The translations under genes and the position numbers were made by a program. Of a stretch of 64,000 nucleotides of DNA, positions 19,897 through 31,910 are shown piece by piece. Each line of letters starts with the position of its first letter. The stretch's first letter is position 1. The notes under the pieces were generated by a model. It searched no databases. It was given only the letters and a program-made list of their open reading frames with translations, and was not told where the DNA came from. Source of the stretch: Streptococcus anginosus subsp. whileyi MAS624 (lineage in GTDB: Bacteria; Bacillota; Bacilli; Lactobacillales; Streptococcaceae); assembly GCF_000478925.1 (NCBI RefSeq), contig NZ_AP013072.1, positions 1,776,501 to 1,840,500 of the forward strand, in the 5' to 3' direction.

Positions 19897-21138
19897 ATGA
19901 AAAAATTTATTATTACTCTTGTAACGACTCTCTTGATCTTCCTAGCTCCTACAGTTTTAGCGGACAACTTTGCAGTAGGTGCTAAGCATGCTATTGCAGT
20001 TGATGCTGCAACTGGAAAAATCTTATATGAAAAAGATGCTAATCAGCCAGTTGAAATTGCTTCTATTACTAAACTACTAACAGCCTATTTAGTCTATGAA
20101 GCCATTCATCAAGGAAAGTTCACTCTACAAACCCCAGTGGATATTTCTGACTATCCTTATCAACTAACCGTTAATCCAGATGTCAGTAACGTTCCGTTGG
20201 AAGCAAGACGGTACACTATCGAAGAACTATTAGAAACTTCCTTAATAGCCAGTGCCAATAGCCCAGCGATTGCTTTGGCTGAGAAGGTCGCAGGTAGTGA
20301 GAAAAAATTTGTGGATTTGATGAAAGCTAAATTGCAACAATGGGGAATCAAAGATGCTACTATCGTCAATGCTTCTGGGCTGAATAATTCTGTTTTAGGA
20401 GAGGAACATATTTATCCTGGTTCAGGAAAAGAAGACGAAAATAAAATGAGCGCCCACGATATTGCAATTGTTGCTCGTCGTTTAATTCTTGATTACCCAG
20501 AAGTTTTAGAAATTACCAAAAAAGCTACATCTAACTTTGCAGGTATAACGCTTACATCATCCAATCATATGCTTAAAGATATGCCGGCTTTTCGAGCTGG
20601 AGTGGATGGTCTAAAAACTGGTTCTTCTGATAAAGGAGGAACTTCCTTTGTCGGAACAATCCAGCAGAGAGGCATGCGTTTGATTACGGTTCTCCTCAAT
20701 GTTGATCATGCAGATGAGGATGAGAATGCCCGCTTTACGGCTACCTCTAGATTTATGACCTATATTTATCAACAATTCACAGTCCAAACTCTTGTGAAAA
20801 AAGGTGAAGCCTACAATAAAAGCTCTGCCCGCGTCATTAACGGGCAAAAAGATGAAGTCACTGCTGTTGCTAGTGAAAAACTCACCATTGTGCGGAGATA
20901 CAATCATAAAAAACCGACTGTTCATTTTACAACTGATAAAAACGGTTATCCCACTCCTTTAAAAAAGGGTGTCGTTGTTGGGAAATTGACCTATACTGAT
21001 AATGATTTGATTGGAAAAGGCTATCTTGACAAGAAACCACCAACTATTTCCATGCTTTCAGCAAAGAAAATTGGTCGTCCTTTCTTCCTCAAATCATGGT
21101 GGAATGAATTCGTACAATATGTCAATGAAAAATTATAA
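19897..21138 (+). CDS. dacA: D-alanyl-D-alanine carboxypeptidase (PBP3)
   Basis: 413 residues. Removes the terminal D-Ala from peptidoglycan stem peptides outside the membrane and so limits crosslinking. Signal peptide 1-22 (cleavage near VLA-D), nucleophile S56 in SITK, SAN, and KTG in DGLKTGSSDKGG; the C-terminal half has a beta domain and ends in an amphipathic helix (SWWNEFVQYVNEKL) that anchors to the membrane. ATG 19897 is preferred over 19891 because AGGG lies 6 bases before it. It converges on sufU. Confidence 0.95.
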   Translation: MKKFIITLVTTLLIFLAPTVLADNFAVGAKHAIAVDAATGKILYEKDANQPVEIASITKLLTAYLVYEAIHQGKFTLQTPVDISDYPYQLTVNPDVSNVPLEARRYTIEELLETSLIASANSPAIALAEKVAGSEKKFVDLMKAKLQQWGIKDATIVNASGLNNSVLGEEHIYPGSGKEDENKMSAHDIAIVARRLILDYPEVLEITKKATSNFAGITLTSSNHMLKDMPAFRAGVDGLKTGSSDKGGTSFVGTIQQRGMRLITVLLNVDHADEDENARFTATSRFMTYIYQQFTVQTLVKKGEAYNKSSARVINGQKDEVTAVASEKLTIVRRYNHKKPTVHFTTDKNGYPTPLKKGVVVGKLTYTDNDLIGKGYLDKKPPTISMLSAKKIGRPFFLKSWWNEFVQYVNEKL

Positions 21139-21533
21139 ACGAGCGAAATAGAAATCAGTATTTCGTAGAAGCTTGATTTCATCGTTCATCTCCGCATAGC
21201 TCGAAAGACTTGAAGAAGCTTTTGAGGTTGGAAATAAGCAAATGTAACTTGATGACAAATAGGCTGTAAAAGTTGATATAGAACATATTATAGCTCATTC
21301 CCACAAGGTTGCTCAACAGCCTGAGAGACTGTCGAGGTGGCAGATAAAGAAAACAAAGTTTTCGTCAAAAGTACTCTTCCAAGCTTGAAAAGCGAATCGC
21401 CTTGAGACTTGCTTTTCAAGCTCTATCCGTAACCTCAACGCAGTGCTTTGAGCAATTAGCTACTGCGTCTGTAATGCTAACGATATAAACAAAGAAAGCT
21501 GAGCACTTTTGTCTCAGCTTATTTATTTTAGCT
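21139..21533 (-). repeat. Gene-free gap with intergenic repeats (copy 2) and sufU terminator
   Basis: Left half (21139-21230: AAATCAGTATTTCG, TTGATTTCATCG, CATCTCCGCA) resembles the repeat at 32660. Right half (about 21390-21520) is the inverse of copy 1 at 15134-15260. The end forms hairpin AAGCTGAG/CTCAGCTT (21513-21520/21496-21503 read on minus), a likely terminator for sufU. No sufB coding trace is seen in the gap. Confidence 0.6.
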
Positions 21534-23223
<1,690 letters not shown>

Positions 23224-24486
23224 TTATTTCTTAGCCAAAATTTCATCAATATTTTCAATCATCTCAGCACGCACTTCTTTGACTGGAATTTCAACGATAA
23301 CAGAGCCTAAGAATCCACGCACGACCAATCGTTCTGCAGTTGCCTTATCCAGTCCCCGACTCATGAGATAGTACATATCTTCTGGATCTACCTGACCGAT
23401 AGACGCCGCATGCCCTGCTGTCACATCATTTTCATCAATCAAAAGAATAGGATTAGCATCTGAACGTGCTTTGTCAGACAACATGAGCACTCGACTTTCC
23501 TGTTGCGCATCTGCCCCCTTAGCTCCCTTGATAATGTGACCAATTCCGTTAAAAGTCAACGTTCCCTTTTCCAAAATCACTCCATGTTGGAGGATATTAC
23601 CAATCGAATTGCAACCGTAGTTGGTGACACGACTGTCAATCCCTTGTATCTGTCTACCACGAGAGAGAGCCACCACTTTCATATCCGCATGACTGCCACG
23701 ACCAAACAAATCACTGTCAAAATCAGCAATCACATTCCCTTCATTCATGACCCCGATTGCCCAGTCAATCATTGAATCATCGTCCAACTTACCCCGACGA
23801 CTAATATAAGCGGTCACATTTTCTCCTAGTCGGTCAATAGCTGAAAACTTAATCTGAGCACCAGCCTGTGCAATCACTTCCACCGTGATATTAGCAGTCA
23901 CGGGAACAGTCCCAGAGCCATAGGTCTCCAGACGCTCCAAATAGGTAAACTTGGAATGCTTCCCTGCGATAATCAGGATATGCTTGTTAAATGGCACATC
24001 ACTTTCACTATCTTGGTAAAAAATGCCTTCAATGGGCTGATTGATTTCAACATTATCTGGAATATAGAGCACCGCTCCACTATTGAAATAAGCTGTATGG
24101 TAGGCTGCCAGCTTATCTTCATCATATTTAACTGAAGACATAAAATACTTTTCCATGATTTCTGGAATTTCCTCAAGAGCAGTGTAAAAGTCTGTAAAGA
24201 TAACTCCTTGCTCCGCTAGTTCAGCCGGCAATTGCTCTAAAACAGTCTGTGTTCCAACCTGAACCAATGTCAAATGGTCATTCAGTGCTGTAAAATCAGG
24301 CACATTTGCAAGAACCTCACTTTCTGACAGCGTGCCGTCTCCCAAATTCCAGCGGTGAAATTTCACCCGCTCAATAACAGGCAGTTCCAACTTATCTATT
24401 TTATCAAAGGCAGCTTGACGGAGATTTGCCAACCATTCAGGCTCCGCATGCATTTGTGAAAAATGTTTAATGGTTTCTTTTGTCAT
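23224..24486 (-). CDS. sufD: Fe-S cluster assembly scaffold protein SufD
   Basis: 420 residues. Partner of SufC (and normally SufB) in the scaffold that builds clusters. The N-terminal helical region (EPEWLANLRQAAFDKIDKL) is followed by a beta-helix domain and the C-terminal DEDVTAGHAA-type block, here IDENDVTAGHAASIGQVDPEDMYYL. These features and the length fit SufD and not the longer SufB. Sits 39 bases downstream of sufC. Confidence 0.92.
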   Translation of the reverse strand: MTKETIKHFSQMHAEPEWLANLRQAAFDKIDKLELPVIERVKFHRWNLGDGTLSESEVLANVPDFTALNDHLTLVQVGTQTVLEQLPAELAEQGVIFTDFYTALEEIPEIMEKYFMSSVKYDEDKLAAYHTAYFNSGAVLYIPDNVEINQPIEGIFYQDSESDVPFNKHILIIAGKHSKFTYLERLETYGSGTVPVTANITVEVIAQAGAQIKFSAIDRLGENVTAYISRRGKLDDDSMIDWAIGVMNEGNVIADFDSDLFGRGSHADMKVVALSRGRQIQGIDSRVTNYGCNSIGNILQHGVILEKGTLTFNGIGHIIKGAKGADAQQESRVLMLSDKARSDANPILLIDENDVTAGHAASIGQVDPEDMYYLMSRGLDKATAERLVVRGFLGSVIVEIPVKEVRAEMIENIDEILAKK

Positions 24487-24525
24487 TTCATTCTCCTATC
24501 TTTTCTAAGTAAAAAGAAAGGTTGA

Positions 24526-25296
24526 CTAGACTTCTTCTTGGTAATCAAAACCAAGTTCTTCAGCCAATTTGGCATAACCTTCCTGCTCCAAACGAACAGC
24601 TAATTTCGGACCACCAGAAGCAACTACACGCCCATCCATCATGATATGGACCACATCAGGCGTAATATAATTCAACAGACGTTGATAGTGCGTAATAATC
24701 ATAGCACCAAAATGTTCACCACGCATAGCATTGACGCCCTTAGACACCACTTTCAACGCATCAATATCTAGTCCAGAGTCAATTTCATCCAGTAGCGCAA
24801 AAGTTGGCTCTAGCATCAACAATTGCAAGATTTCATTGCGTTTCTTTTCACCGCCAGAAAAACCTTCATTCAGATAACGTTCTGCCATTTCCTCTTTCAT
24901 ATTGAGTAGTTCCATTTTTTCGTCCAATTTCATGATGAAATCACGAACAGAAATTTTTTCGTCGTCTTCTTTACCTGCATTCATAGCTGCACGCAGAAAT
25001 TCTGCATTGGTAATGCCTGGAATTTCACTTGGATACTGCATAGCAAGAAAAAGCCCCATGCGAGCTCGTTCGTCCACATCCAATTCTAAAATATTGACAC
25101 CGTCAAAGAGAACTTCTCCCTCGGTTACCTCGTAATTTGGATTTCCCATAATCGCTGCTGATAAGGTGGATTTTCCCGTACCGTTTGGCCCCATAATGGC
25201 GGCTACTTCTCCTGTTTTAAGAGTCAGATTAACTCCTTTTAAAATTTCCTTTCCTTCAATTTCTACATGGAGGTCTTTGATTTCTAACACAGACAT
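24526..25296 (-). CDS. sufC: Fe-S cluster assembly ATPase SufC
   Basis: 256 residues. ABC-type soluble ATPase of the SUF scaffold. Walker A GPNGTGKST, signature GFSGGEKKRNEILQ and Walker B FALLDEIDSGLDIDALK match SufC. ATG 25296 (MSVLEIKDLHVEIEGKEIL) has AAAGGA upstream; the frame is open 9 codons further. An extended -10 TGC-TATACT at 25345-25337 is a likely operon promoter. Confidence 0.95.
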   Translation of the reverse strand: MSVLEIKDLHVEIEGKEILKGVNLTLKTGEVAAIMGPNGTGKSTLSAAIMGNPNYEVTEGEVLFDGVNILELDVDERARMGLFLAMQYPSEIPGITNAEFLRAAMNAGKEDDEKISVRDFIMKLDEKMELLNMKEEMAERYLNEGFSGGEKKRNEILQLLMLEPTFALLDEIDSGLDIDALKVVSKGVNAMRGEHFGAMIITHYQRLLNYITPDVVHIMMDGRVVASGGPKLAVRLEQEGYAKLAEELGFDYQEEV

Positions 25297-25343
25297 GGCA
25301 AACTTTCCTTTCTTCATATCCATAATCTACCTTACCAGTATAG

Positions 25344-25366
25344 CAAAAAAAAGCCAAAAAGGCTTT
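25344..25366 (-). terminator. Terminator after rgpG
   Basis: AAAGCC/GGCTTT stem with a 5-base loop, followed by a T-run on the minus strand. The sufC promoter begins right beside it. Confidence 0.7.
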
Positions 25367-25386
25367 GATTTTGTTTAAGTGCGAGT

Positions 25387-26553
25387 CTACTTCTTTTTTC
25401 TATTTCTGAACTTTGTCCGGATTTCTTCCCGATAAGCAGAATTTCCGATAAAACGAAGGATATTGAGCAATGGTGTTCGATTCGGACCCAGAACACCAAT
25501 TAGTTCTACCAAAAGTTCCACTCCAAAAAGTAGTCCAATAATTAACAGTGTCCCACCGATACGGCTCGAAACATTTAGCAAAAGAGAAATCATGGCAAAA
25601 ATCATAGAAATGCCATAAATAACCAAGACTGTCCCACGATGTGTTAAGCCCAAGGATAACAGCCGATGATGAAGATGTCGCTTGTCTGGTGTGTAAAACT
25701 TTTGCCCAGATAAAGTTCGACGGACAATCGCTAAAAAGGTATCTGTAATCGGCACACCCAGAATAATCATCGGAGTAATCACAGCGACAGCTGTCGCATT
25801 CTTCAAACCTTGAAGTGATAAAACTGCAATCATAAAACCGATAAACAGCGCTCCTGTATCTCCTAGATAAATAATAGCTGGATGATAATTATAAGGGAAA
25901 AAGCCTGCAATAGACATGACCAAGACAAAAATAGTTAAGGTTAGAAAGACATTGTGATCTGGCAAGAAAAAGTAGGAAACAATCCCCATTGTCACCAGCG
26001 AAATAATGGATACACCACTCACTAATCCGTCCAACCCGTCAATCAAATTAACGGCATTGGTAATCGAAATAATCCAGATAACCGTCAAAATAAAAGACAA
26101 CCAAGGAGCAAAGTGCAGCAGCGGCCCACCAAAAGGGATTTTAAAATGATTCAAACGGAAATCCGTCAATAGCCAAATCAAACTGGCAGCCAACACAATT
26201 CCTGACATCTTTGCTAAAGGCTTCAACTCTTTCACATCATCAATAAGCCCTGTTAAAGCAATGATGCCGCCTCCTAAGACAACCGGCCAAATATAATCAA
26301 AATAACCCTTTCCATGAAAGGTCGCTTGCACAATCATCGGCATAAAAACAAGTGTAGCAACCGAAAAAGCAATGACAATAGCTAAACCGCCGCTGCTTGG
26401 CATCGGCTTTTTGTTGATTCTTCGTGCATTTGGATAATCAACCGCACCTATCTTAAATGCCAATAGACGCACCAAAGGCGTGAGAATCACACCGATGAAA
26501 AAGGTTCCAAGCAACACCAAAATGAATTTTAAAGGGAAGGGAATCATAAGCAT
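25387..26553 (-). CDS. rgpG: Undecaprenyl-phosphate GlcNAc-1-phosphate transferase (WecA/TagO/RgpG)
   Basis: 388 residues with about 11 membrane helices. Starts wall-polysaccharide assembly by loading GlcNAc-1-P on undecaprenyl phosphate. Catalytic loops: DYPNARRINKKPMPSSGG, AVNLIDGLDGLVSG, YLGDTGALFIGF and the C-terminal DKRHLHHRLLSLG (histidine loop). Same order uppP-mecA-rgpG-sufC as in S. mutans, where rgpG serves rhamnose-glucose polysaccharide. Two ATGs six bases apart (26553, 26547) are possible; 26547 would overlap the mecA TGA. Confidence 0.92.
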   Translation of the reverse strand: MLMIPFPLKFILVLLGTFFIGVILTPLVRLLAFKIGAVDYPNARRINKKPMPSSGGLAIVIAFSVATLVFMPMIVQATFHGKGYFDYIWPVVLGGGIIALTGLIDDVKELKPLAKMSGIVLAASLIWLLTDFRLNHFKIPFGGPLLHFAPWLSFILTVIWIISITNAVNLIDGLDGLVSGVSIISLVTMGIVSYFFLPDHNVFLTLTIFVLVMSIAGFFPYNYHPAIIYLGDTGALFIGFMIAVLSLQGLKNATAVAVITPMIILGVPITDTFLAIVRRTLSGQKFYTPDKRHLHHRLLSLGLTHRGTVLVIYGISMIFAMISLLLNVSSRIGGTLLIIGLLFGVELLVELIGVLGPNRTPLLNILRFIGNSAYREEIRTKFRNRKKK

Positions 26554-27296
26554 TTAACCTTTTTAAGACTGGCAACCGCCTCGTTGACAAGCAATAAGTA
26601 ACCGTGCTCTTGCAAAACAGCTCTTGTCACATCCGTATCTTCTGCATGTTCACGCATCAAAGCCAGGAGCCAAGCTGGATAACGCTTTGGACGCCCTTCA
26701 ATATCAACCAAGATTGTCAAATAATAGCGGTCGTCCATTTTGTACAACTCCGAAGTATTGACAGCATAATCTACTGTCTTAGAAAAAACAATTGCTTCTT
26801 TCAGGCTGGAAAATTTCAAAATGTAATAAATATATTTCTGCGTTAGTTCGTCACTATTTTCCTCTGACTCCATATCAGAAGTGCTTGTGTTATCGTCTGC
26901 TTCCGCCGTTTCCAAAGAACGAACAGCCTCCATATCGTCTTTACTTTTCTCAAAAATATTTTTTTCTAATGTCTTTAAAAATTCATCAGGAGACATTTGA
27001 GACAACTCTTCTACATCTGGCAAATCTGCCAAATCATCGAAGTTCAAATTCTTATCAATCTTAGACTTGGTGACAAAGACATCCAATCGGTCGGGCTTTG
27101 GTGTCACACGAAAACTGAGCATGCCACTATCTAAAAAGCTCTCTGGCATTTCCAACTCATCTAAAATCGCATAGAAAAATTCCTCTGTCTTTTCTTGTGG
27201 AACGAGAAAATCTGCCATTTCCATCCCACGTTCCTCTAAATCCTCTAATTTTATTGTGATTTTAATCGTTGTATCACTAATTTGCTTCATTTCCAT
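26544..27296 (-). CDS. mecA: Adaptor protein MecA for ClpC protease
   Basis: 250 residues. Delivers substrates such as ComX/ComK-type regulators to ClpCP and so limits competence. N-terminal recognition domain (MKQISDTTIKITIKLEDLEERGMEMADFL split in two blocks), acidic linker (ETAEADDNTSTSDMESEENSDE) and a C-terminal ClpC-binding domain are all visible as shorter segments. GAGGT precedes ATG 27296. Promoter: -35 TTGTAA and -10 TATAAT (27330-27325) with 17 bases between. Overlaps rgpG. Confidence 0.93.
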   Translation of the reverse strand: MEMKQISDTTIKITIKLEDLEERGMEMADFLVPQEKTEEFFYAILDELEMPESFLDSGMLSFRVTPKPDRLDVFVTKSKIDKNLNFDDLADLPDVEELSQMSPDEFLKTLEKNIFEKSKDDMEAVRSLETAEADDNTSTSDMESEENSDELTQKYIYYILKFSSLKEAIVFSKTVDYAVNTSELYKMDDRYYLTILVDIEGRPKRYPAWLLALMREHAEDTDVTRAVLQEHGYLLLVNEAVASLKKVKCL

Positions 27297-27324
27297 AGCA
27301 TTACCTCATACTTCTAGTCTTTTC

Positions 27325-27353
27325 ATTATACTAAAATTTCGGGTTTTTTACAA
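27325..27353 (-). promoter_or_regulatory. mecA promoter
   Basis: -35 TTGTAA (27353-27348), 17-base spacer, -10 TATAAT (27330-27325) on the minus strand, about 30 bases before the mecA ATG. Confidence 0.65.
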
Positions 27354-27382
27354 AAAATAGACAACCTCATTTTCTTTTACCA

Positions 27383-27412
27383 ATAAAAAACTCAACAAAA
27401 ACTGTTGAGTTT
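27383..27412 (-). terminator. uppP terminator
   Basis: Perfect 10-bp stem AAACTCAACA/TGTTGAGTTT with a 5-base loop, T-run following on the minus strand, 8 bases after the uppP stop. Confidence 0.8.
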
Positions 27413-27419
27413 TGAATAC

Positions 27420-28262
27420 TTAAAAAATAGCTTTAAAGATTCCGTACACGATAAGCAAAACACCGAGTCCGATACGATATTTCCCAAAGATCGTAAAGTC
27501 GTGCTTTTTCACATAATCCGTCAAGAAACGAATCACATAGAGACTGACCCCGAACGCAACGCCCATTGCTACAAGCAGCAAGAAGAACTGCCCAAATCCA
27601 AGTGTATTTCCTTTGATGATAAACTTCAAAATCTTCCAAGCACTTGCACCAAACATAACAGGAATCCCTAAGAAGAAGGTGAACTCTGTCACCACGGAAC
27701 GACTAGTACCATTTAAAAGCCCTCCTACAATCGTTGCTCCAGAGCGACTGGTACCAGGAAAGAGTGACAATACTTGAAATAACCCAATGTAGAGAGCAGT
27801 TTTATAAGGCAATCGATCTAAGCTGGTAATTGTCGGTTCTACGTTTTTATTACGTTTTTCCAGTAAAATAAAAGCAACACCATAGATAATCAACATACAA
27901 GCAACAGAAATGAAGTTATAAAAATGAGCATCAAACCAACTATCTAAAGGCAAACCAATAATAGCAGCAGGTGCAGCCGCAACCACTACTTTTGCCCATA
28001 ATTGCCATGTTTTCTGCACTTCACGCGCTGTCTTTCCCGGTTTAAACGGATTTAATTTATCAAAATAAATCACTACAACTGCTAAAATTGCTCCTAATTG
28101 GATAACGACATTAAACATTTCCATAAAGGCAGCATTCTGATTTTTATACTTGATAAACTCCTGTATCAAAATCAAGTGACCTGTGCTAGAAATAGGCAAC
28201 CACTCTGTAATTCCTTCCACAATCCCAAAGATGATGGATTTTAAAATTTCAATGATAAACAT
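27420..28262 (-). CDS. uppP: Undecaprenyl-diphosphate phosphatase (BacA type)
   Basis: 280 residues, multi-pass membrane protein. Recycles undecaprenyl pyrophosphate to the carrier used for wall precursors; overproduction gives bacitracin resistance. Signature [17 protein letters not shown] at the N-terminus and the second active-site block [14 protein letters not shown] are intact. AGGAGA before ATG 28262; extended -10 TGC-TATAAT at 28298-28290. Confidence 0.95.
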   Translation of the reverse strand: MFIIEILKSIIFGIVEGITEWLPISSTGHLILIQEFIKYKNQNAAFMEMFNVVIQLGAILAVVVIYFDKLNPFKPGKTAREVQKTWQLWAKVVVAAAPAAIIGLPLDSWFDAHFYNFISVACMLIIYGVAFILLEKRNKNVEPTITSLDRLPYKTALYIGLFQVLSLFPGTSRSGATIVGGLLNGTSRSVVTEFTFFLGIPVMFGASAWKILKFIIKGNTLGFGQFFLLLVAMGVAFGVSLYVIRFLTDYVKKHDFTIFGKYRIGLGVLLIVYGIFKAIF

Positions 28263-28289
28263 GTTCTTCTCCTAAGGTTGATTTGTTTC

Positions 28290-28298
28290 ATTATAGCA
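28290..28298 (-). promoter_or_regulatory. Extended -10 promoter for uppP
   Basis: TGC-TATAAT on the minus strand, 28 bases before the uppP ATG; only a 66-base gap separates it from the DUF2207 gene. Confidence 0.55.
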
Positions 28299-28328
28299 TA
28301 ATTTCAAGTGAGAGAATAGAGGCACTTT

Positions 28329-30218
28329 TTAAAAAGCACCGCCTCCACCGCCTCCGCCTCCACCAGTGAAGCCGCCTCCGCTGCTACCACCTGATGAAAC
28401 AGTGAAGCTACTAGCTGAATTGGCTTCTGAGCCATAACTAACAAAAGCGTGGGAGCTAGTATGGAAGGTATACGACATATCCTGATAAACAAAAGCATTC
28501 ATAGACGGATTGTCAATTGTGATTTTACGTAGCTTCATAGCCTTGGTCACCTTATCAGCACAATTAAACATAGTAGCATAAACCAATAATCGGTTCCATA
28601 AAATGACCCCGTCAACTTCTGTGTCCTTTAAATGAGCAATATCACGTAGCATATTGGCAAAACTCTTCCAGTAATAATAGTTTTCTGCCCCTTCTTCATT
28701 TAAAACTCCATCACGTTTCACCATTTTGCATTTTCTCCAGAGGTAATACAAAAATCCACCGGCAATGAGAAAACTAACTATGAATTGGAAGAAAATCAGT
28801 CTGTACCACAAGAATATCCAGACAAAAATACCAAGAGAAACAACCACAATAAGTGCCATCAAGGAGATTGAAAGATATAAATACAAGAGTTCCTTTTTAG
28901 CAACTGGACGGTAATTATTTGGCAATTGCTCCCGCTCAATAATCTCATGCACATTTTCTGTAATATTCTTCAAATAACATTTTAAGAGATTTTTTACCCT
29001 GTTTCCCGCTTTACGGACAGCTTCCTCACCTCTGTTATACACTTTCTTATCAATTTTAAAATCTGAAAACAAATTTTTCACAAGCAACTGCTTGTTGTTG
29101 CCCATAGCCATTTTTAAAAATTCTTTTTCAAAACCCGATAAACCTTTATCCGTCACTCTTTGCAGCCTTGGTTGCTTCGTATCGTCTGTAAAAATAAGAT
29201 TCCCTCTGTCAATCAAATCTAGCAAAGTAGCTTGTACAAGATTTTCAAATTTCAAAGACGTTGCTTGCTTCTCCGTTGGATCCAGCTCTGTCAAGTCTAC
29301 CGAATAAACATTGGAAGCAATGACCATTGGTGGTAAATCTTGCGGTATTTCATACAAGCGAGCACGCTTAGGAAACGTTACACGGGGTTTTATAGTGAAT
29401 TGAAAGAAACCATAAAATGCTAGACTAATCAGACCAACTAGCACAAAAGCAAGTGGTAAACCCCAGTCCATCAATCTCTGATATCTTTTTGTTTTCTGAG
29501 CAGCTTCTCTTTCGACTTGCCAAAATCCTTGCAATCGATTCTGATTTGTGATAGCCAAGCTATTTTCAGGAACCGTCATTAATGACCGATCCCAATAAGC
29601 ATGAAATTCTAGTTTTTTTCCTTTACGAATATTGCCCGCATGAATAAGGTAAGTGTTCCCAGAATGCGTCACCTGAGCTGGTTTCATAAAATAACCTGTA
29701 TGAGCATACAATTCGGTCTGCTGAGAACTTTTTGGAACTGAAATCCGAAACTCCACATTGTTTAACTTCTTATCCCAGTTACTAATCGGAATCCAGTGCA
29801 ACTCCACGATGTCAGTGTGGACAAACAGCATATTTTTCAGTTTCCACGTAACCGCAATAGTCACACGATCCCCTTTATTACCAGCATTATAAATTTTATA
29901 TTTATAACCACCCGCAATGTATTCCTGAACAGCAGTAATATCCGTTTTTGGTTGTCCATTTCTTAAAGCTAGAATCGTCGGCTTTCCTTCCACATCAAAG
30001 CCCAGAGGAACTTTACCAGATGTCCCCAAAGTAATGATTTGTCCTCTGTAGCCGCTTGAGAAATGGTAAGTGACTGTTTCAACAAATGTCGCTGTATTAT
30101 CAGAATGAATCTGTAAATTGCCTTTATAGGATTCAATATCATAACTCACCGCCAAGACTCGTTGACTGAAGAACAAACATGAGAAAAAAATTATGATACT
30201 CCAAAAAAACTTTTTCAT
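28329..30218 (-). CDS. DUF2207 membrane protein with glycine-rich tail
   Basis: 629 residues. Signal peptide 1-23, an extracellular N-terminal DUF2207 domain (about 24-235), a membrane helix near 255-275, a cytoplasmic region with predicted helices, two further membrane segments near 450-495, and a low-complexity end (SSGGGSSGGGFTGGGG). The family is common in streptococci and its function is unknown. GGAGA before ATG 30218; extended -10 TGG-TATAAT at 30256-30248. Divergent from the amino acid transporter genes. Confidence 0.85.
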   Translation of the reverse strand: MKKFFWSIIIFFSCLFFSQRVLAVSYDIESYKGNLQIHSDNTATFVETVTYHFSSGYRGQIITLGTSGKVPLGFDVEGKPTILALRNGQPKTDITAVQEYIAGGYKYKIYNAGNKGDRVTIAVTWKLKNMLFVHTDIVELHWIPISNWDKKLNNVEFRISVPKSSQQTELYAHTGYFMKPAQVTHSGNTYLIHAGNIRKGKKLEFHAYWDRSLMTVPENSLAITNQNRLQGFWQVEREAAQKTKRYQRLMDWGLPLAFVLVGLISLAFYGFFQFTIKPRVTFPKRARLYEIPQDLPPMVIASNVYSVDLTELDPTEKQATSLKFENLVQATLLDLIDRGNLIFTDDTKQPRLQRVTDKGLSGFEKEFLKMAMGNNKQLLVKNLFSDFKIDKKVYNRGEEAVRKAGNRVKNLLKCYLKNITENVHEIIEREQLPNNYRPVAKKELLYLYLSISLMALIVVVSLGIFVWIFLWYRLIFFQFIVSFLIAGGFLYYLWRKCKMVKRDGVLNEEGAENYYYWKSFANMLRDIAHLKDTEVDGVILWNRLLVYATMFNCADKVTKAMKLRKITIDNPSMNAFVYQDMSYTFHTSSHAFVSYGSEANSASSFTVSSGGSSGGGFTGGGGGGGGGAF

Positions 30219-30283
30219 CTAGCAATCTCCTTATACTGATTGCCTTTATTATACCATTTTTTTAAGTACGGGTTTCCCCAATA

Positions 30284-30312
30284 TTGAAAAGCATGTCATT
30301 TTTCGGTACAAT
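30284..30312 (+). promoter_or_regulatory. Promoter of amino acid ABC operon
   Basis: -35 TTGAAA (30284-30289), 17-base spacer, -10 TACAAT (30307-30312), 32 bases before the ATG at 30345. Confidence 0.7.
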
Positions 30313-30344
30313 GAAAGGAAGCTATTTTTAGATGAGGAGAAAAT

Positions 30345-31910
30345 ATGAAGAAATTATTCTTATCTCTATTTGCACTTCTGCTGCTTAGTTTCGGATTTGC
30401 AAATAGAGCTCAAGCCGATGAATACTTGCGAATCGGAATGGAAGCGGCTTATGCACCGTTCAACTGGACGCAAGATGACGATAAAAATGGTGCCGTCAAA
30501 ATCGAAGGCACCAACCAATATGCCAATGGTTATGACGTCCAAATCGCCAAACAAGTCGCAAAAGCATTGGGCAAAAAACCGTTAGTGGTCAAAACTTCTT
30601 GGAATGGATTGATCCCTGCATTGACATCAGGTAAATTAGATATGATTATCGCTGGAATGAGTCCAACTGCTGAGCGAAAAAAAGAAATCGCATTTTCCAA
30701 TAGCTACTACACCAGTGAGCCTGTGGTACTAGTCAACAAAGACGGAGCCTATGCCAATGCAAAAACGTTGAAGGACTTCAAAGGAGCAAAAATCACTTCT
30801 CAACAAGGTGTCTACCTCTACAATTTGATTTCCCAACTGACAGGTGCTAAGCAAGAAACTGCAATGGGCGACTTCGCTCAAATGCACCAAGCACTTGAGT
30901 CAGGAGTGATAGACGGCTACATTTCTGAACGTCCCGAAGCCCTCACAGCAGAATCCGCTAATTCAAAATTTAAAATGATTCAGTTCAAAAAAGGTTTTGA
31001 AGTTAATGAAGAGGATGCTACGATTGCAATCGGAATGCGCAAAAACGACAATCGTCTAGAACAAGTCAATGCTGCTATCGCTAAAATCAGTGCCAAAGAC
31101 CAAGTCGCTTTAATGGACAAGATGATTCAAAACCAACCTGTTGAAACTGACACCAGCAAAGATAAAACTACTTTCTTTGGACAAGTGACAAAGATTCTGA
31201 AAGACAACTGGCCCCAATTTCTGCGCGGAGCTGGCTTAACCCTTCTCATTTCCATTACTGGTACAATTGCAGGGCTCATCATTGGTCTCTTAATCGGTGT
31301 TTACCGCACCGCTCCTACAGCCAAAAATAAAGCTCTCGCTCTTTTACAAACTTTATTCGGTTGGTTCCTGAATGTCTACATCGAAATTTTCCGTGGAACA
31401 CCTATGATTGTTCAATCTATGGTTATTTACTACGGAACAGCACAGGCATTTGGAGTTTCCATTGATCGTACAATCGCAGCCATCTTTATCGTTTCCATTA
31501 ACACGGGTGCTTATATGAGTGAAATTGTCCGCGGAGGAATCTTTGCTGTTGATAAGGGGCAATTTGAAGCCGCAACTGCTCTGGGAATGACACATAACCA
31601 AACCATGCGCAAAGTTGTCCTTCCTCAAGTCGTGCGCAATATTCTACCTGCTACAGGGAATGAATTTGTCATAAACATTAAAGATACTTCTGTACTGAAT
31701 GTTATCTCCGTTGTTGAACTTTATTTCTCAGGAAATACTATTGCCACCCAAACTTACCAATATTTCCAAACCTTTACGATTATTGCCGTGATCTACTTTG
31801 TCCTAACATTTACGGTAACACGCATTCTCCGCTATGTAGAACGGCGTTTTGACACAGATGATTACACAACGGGCGCTAATCAAATGCAAACGAAAGGAGT
31901 AAAGGCATGA
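30345..31910 (+). CDS. Amino acid ABC transporter, fused binding protein and permease (GlnP type)
   Basis: 521 residues. Signal sequence 1-24, a periplasmic-binding-protein type 2 domain (about 25-265: [27 protein letters not shown]), then a HisM-type permease domain (about 290-500) with the EAA loop [22 protein letters not shown]. Such fusions import glutamine or related polar amino acids; the exact substrate is not fixed by sequence. GAGGAG before the ATG. Its stop overlaps the ATPase start (ATGA). Confidence 0.93.
   Translation: MKKLFLSLFALLLLSFGFANRAQADEYLRIGMEAAYAPFNWTQDDDKNGAVKIEGTNQYANGYDVQIAKQVAKALGKKPLVVKTSWNGLIPALTSGKLDMIIAGMSPTAERKKEIAFSNSYYTSEPVVLVNKDGAYANAKTLKDFKGAKITSQQGVYLYNLISQLTGAKQETAMGDFAQMHQALESGVIDGYISERPEALTAESANSKFKMIQFKKGFEVNEEDATIAIGMRKNDNRLEQVNAAIAKISAKDQVALMDKMIQNQPVETDTSKDKTTFFGQVTKILKDNWPQFLRGAGLTLLISITGTIAGLIIGLLIGVYRTAPTAKNKALALLQTLFGWFLNVYIEIFRGTPMIVQSMVIYYGTAQAFGVSIDRTIAAIFIVSINTGAYMSEIVRGGIFAVDKGQFEAATALGMTHNQTMRKVVLPQVVRNILPATGNEFVINIKDTSVLNVISVVELYFSGNTIATQTYQYFQTFTIIAVIYFVLTFTVTRILRYVERRFDTDDYTTGANQMQTKGVKA

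Noticed and set aside
28304..28498. Minus-strand 64-codon frame near the DUF2207 end
   Set aside because: Frame shadow of the glycine-rich coding end.
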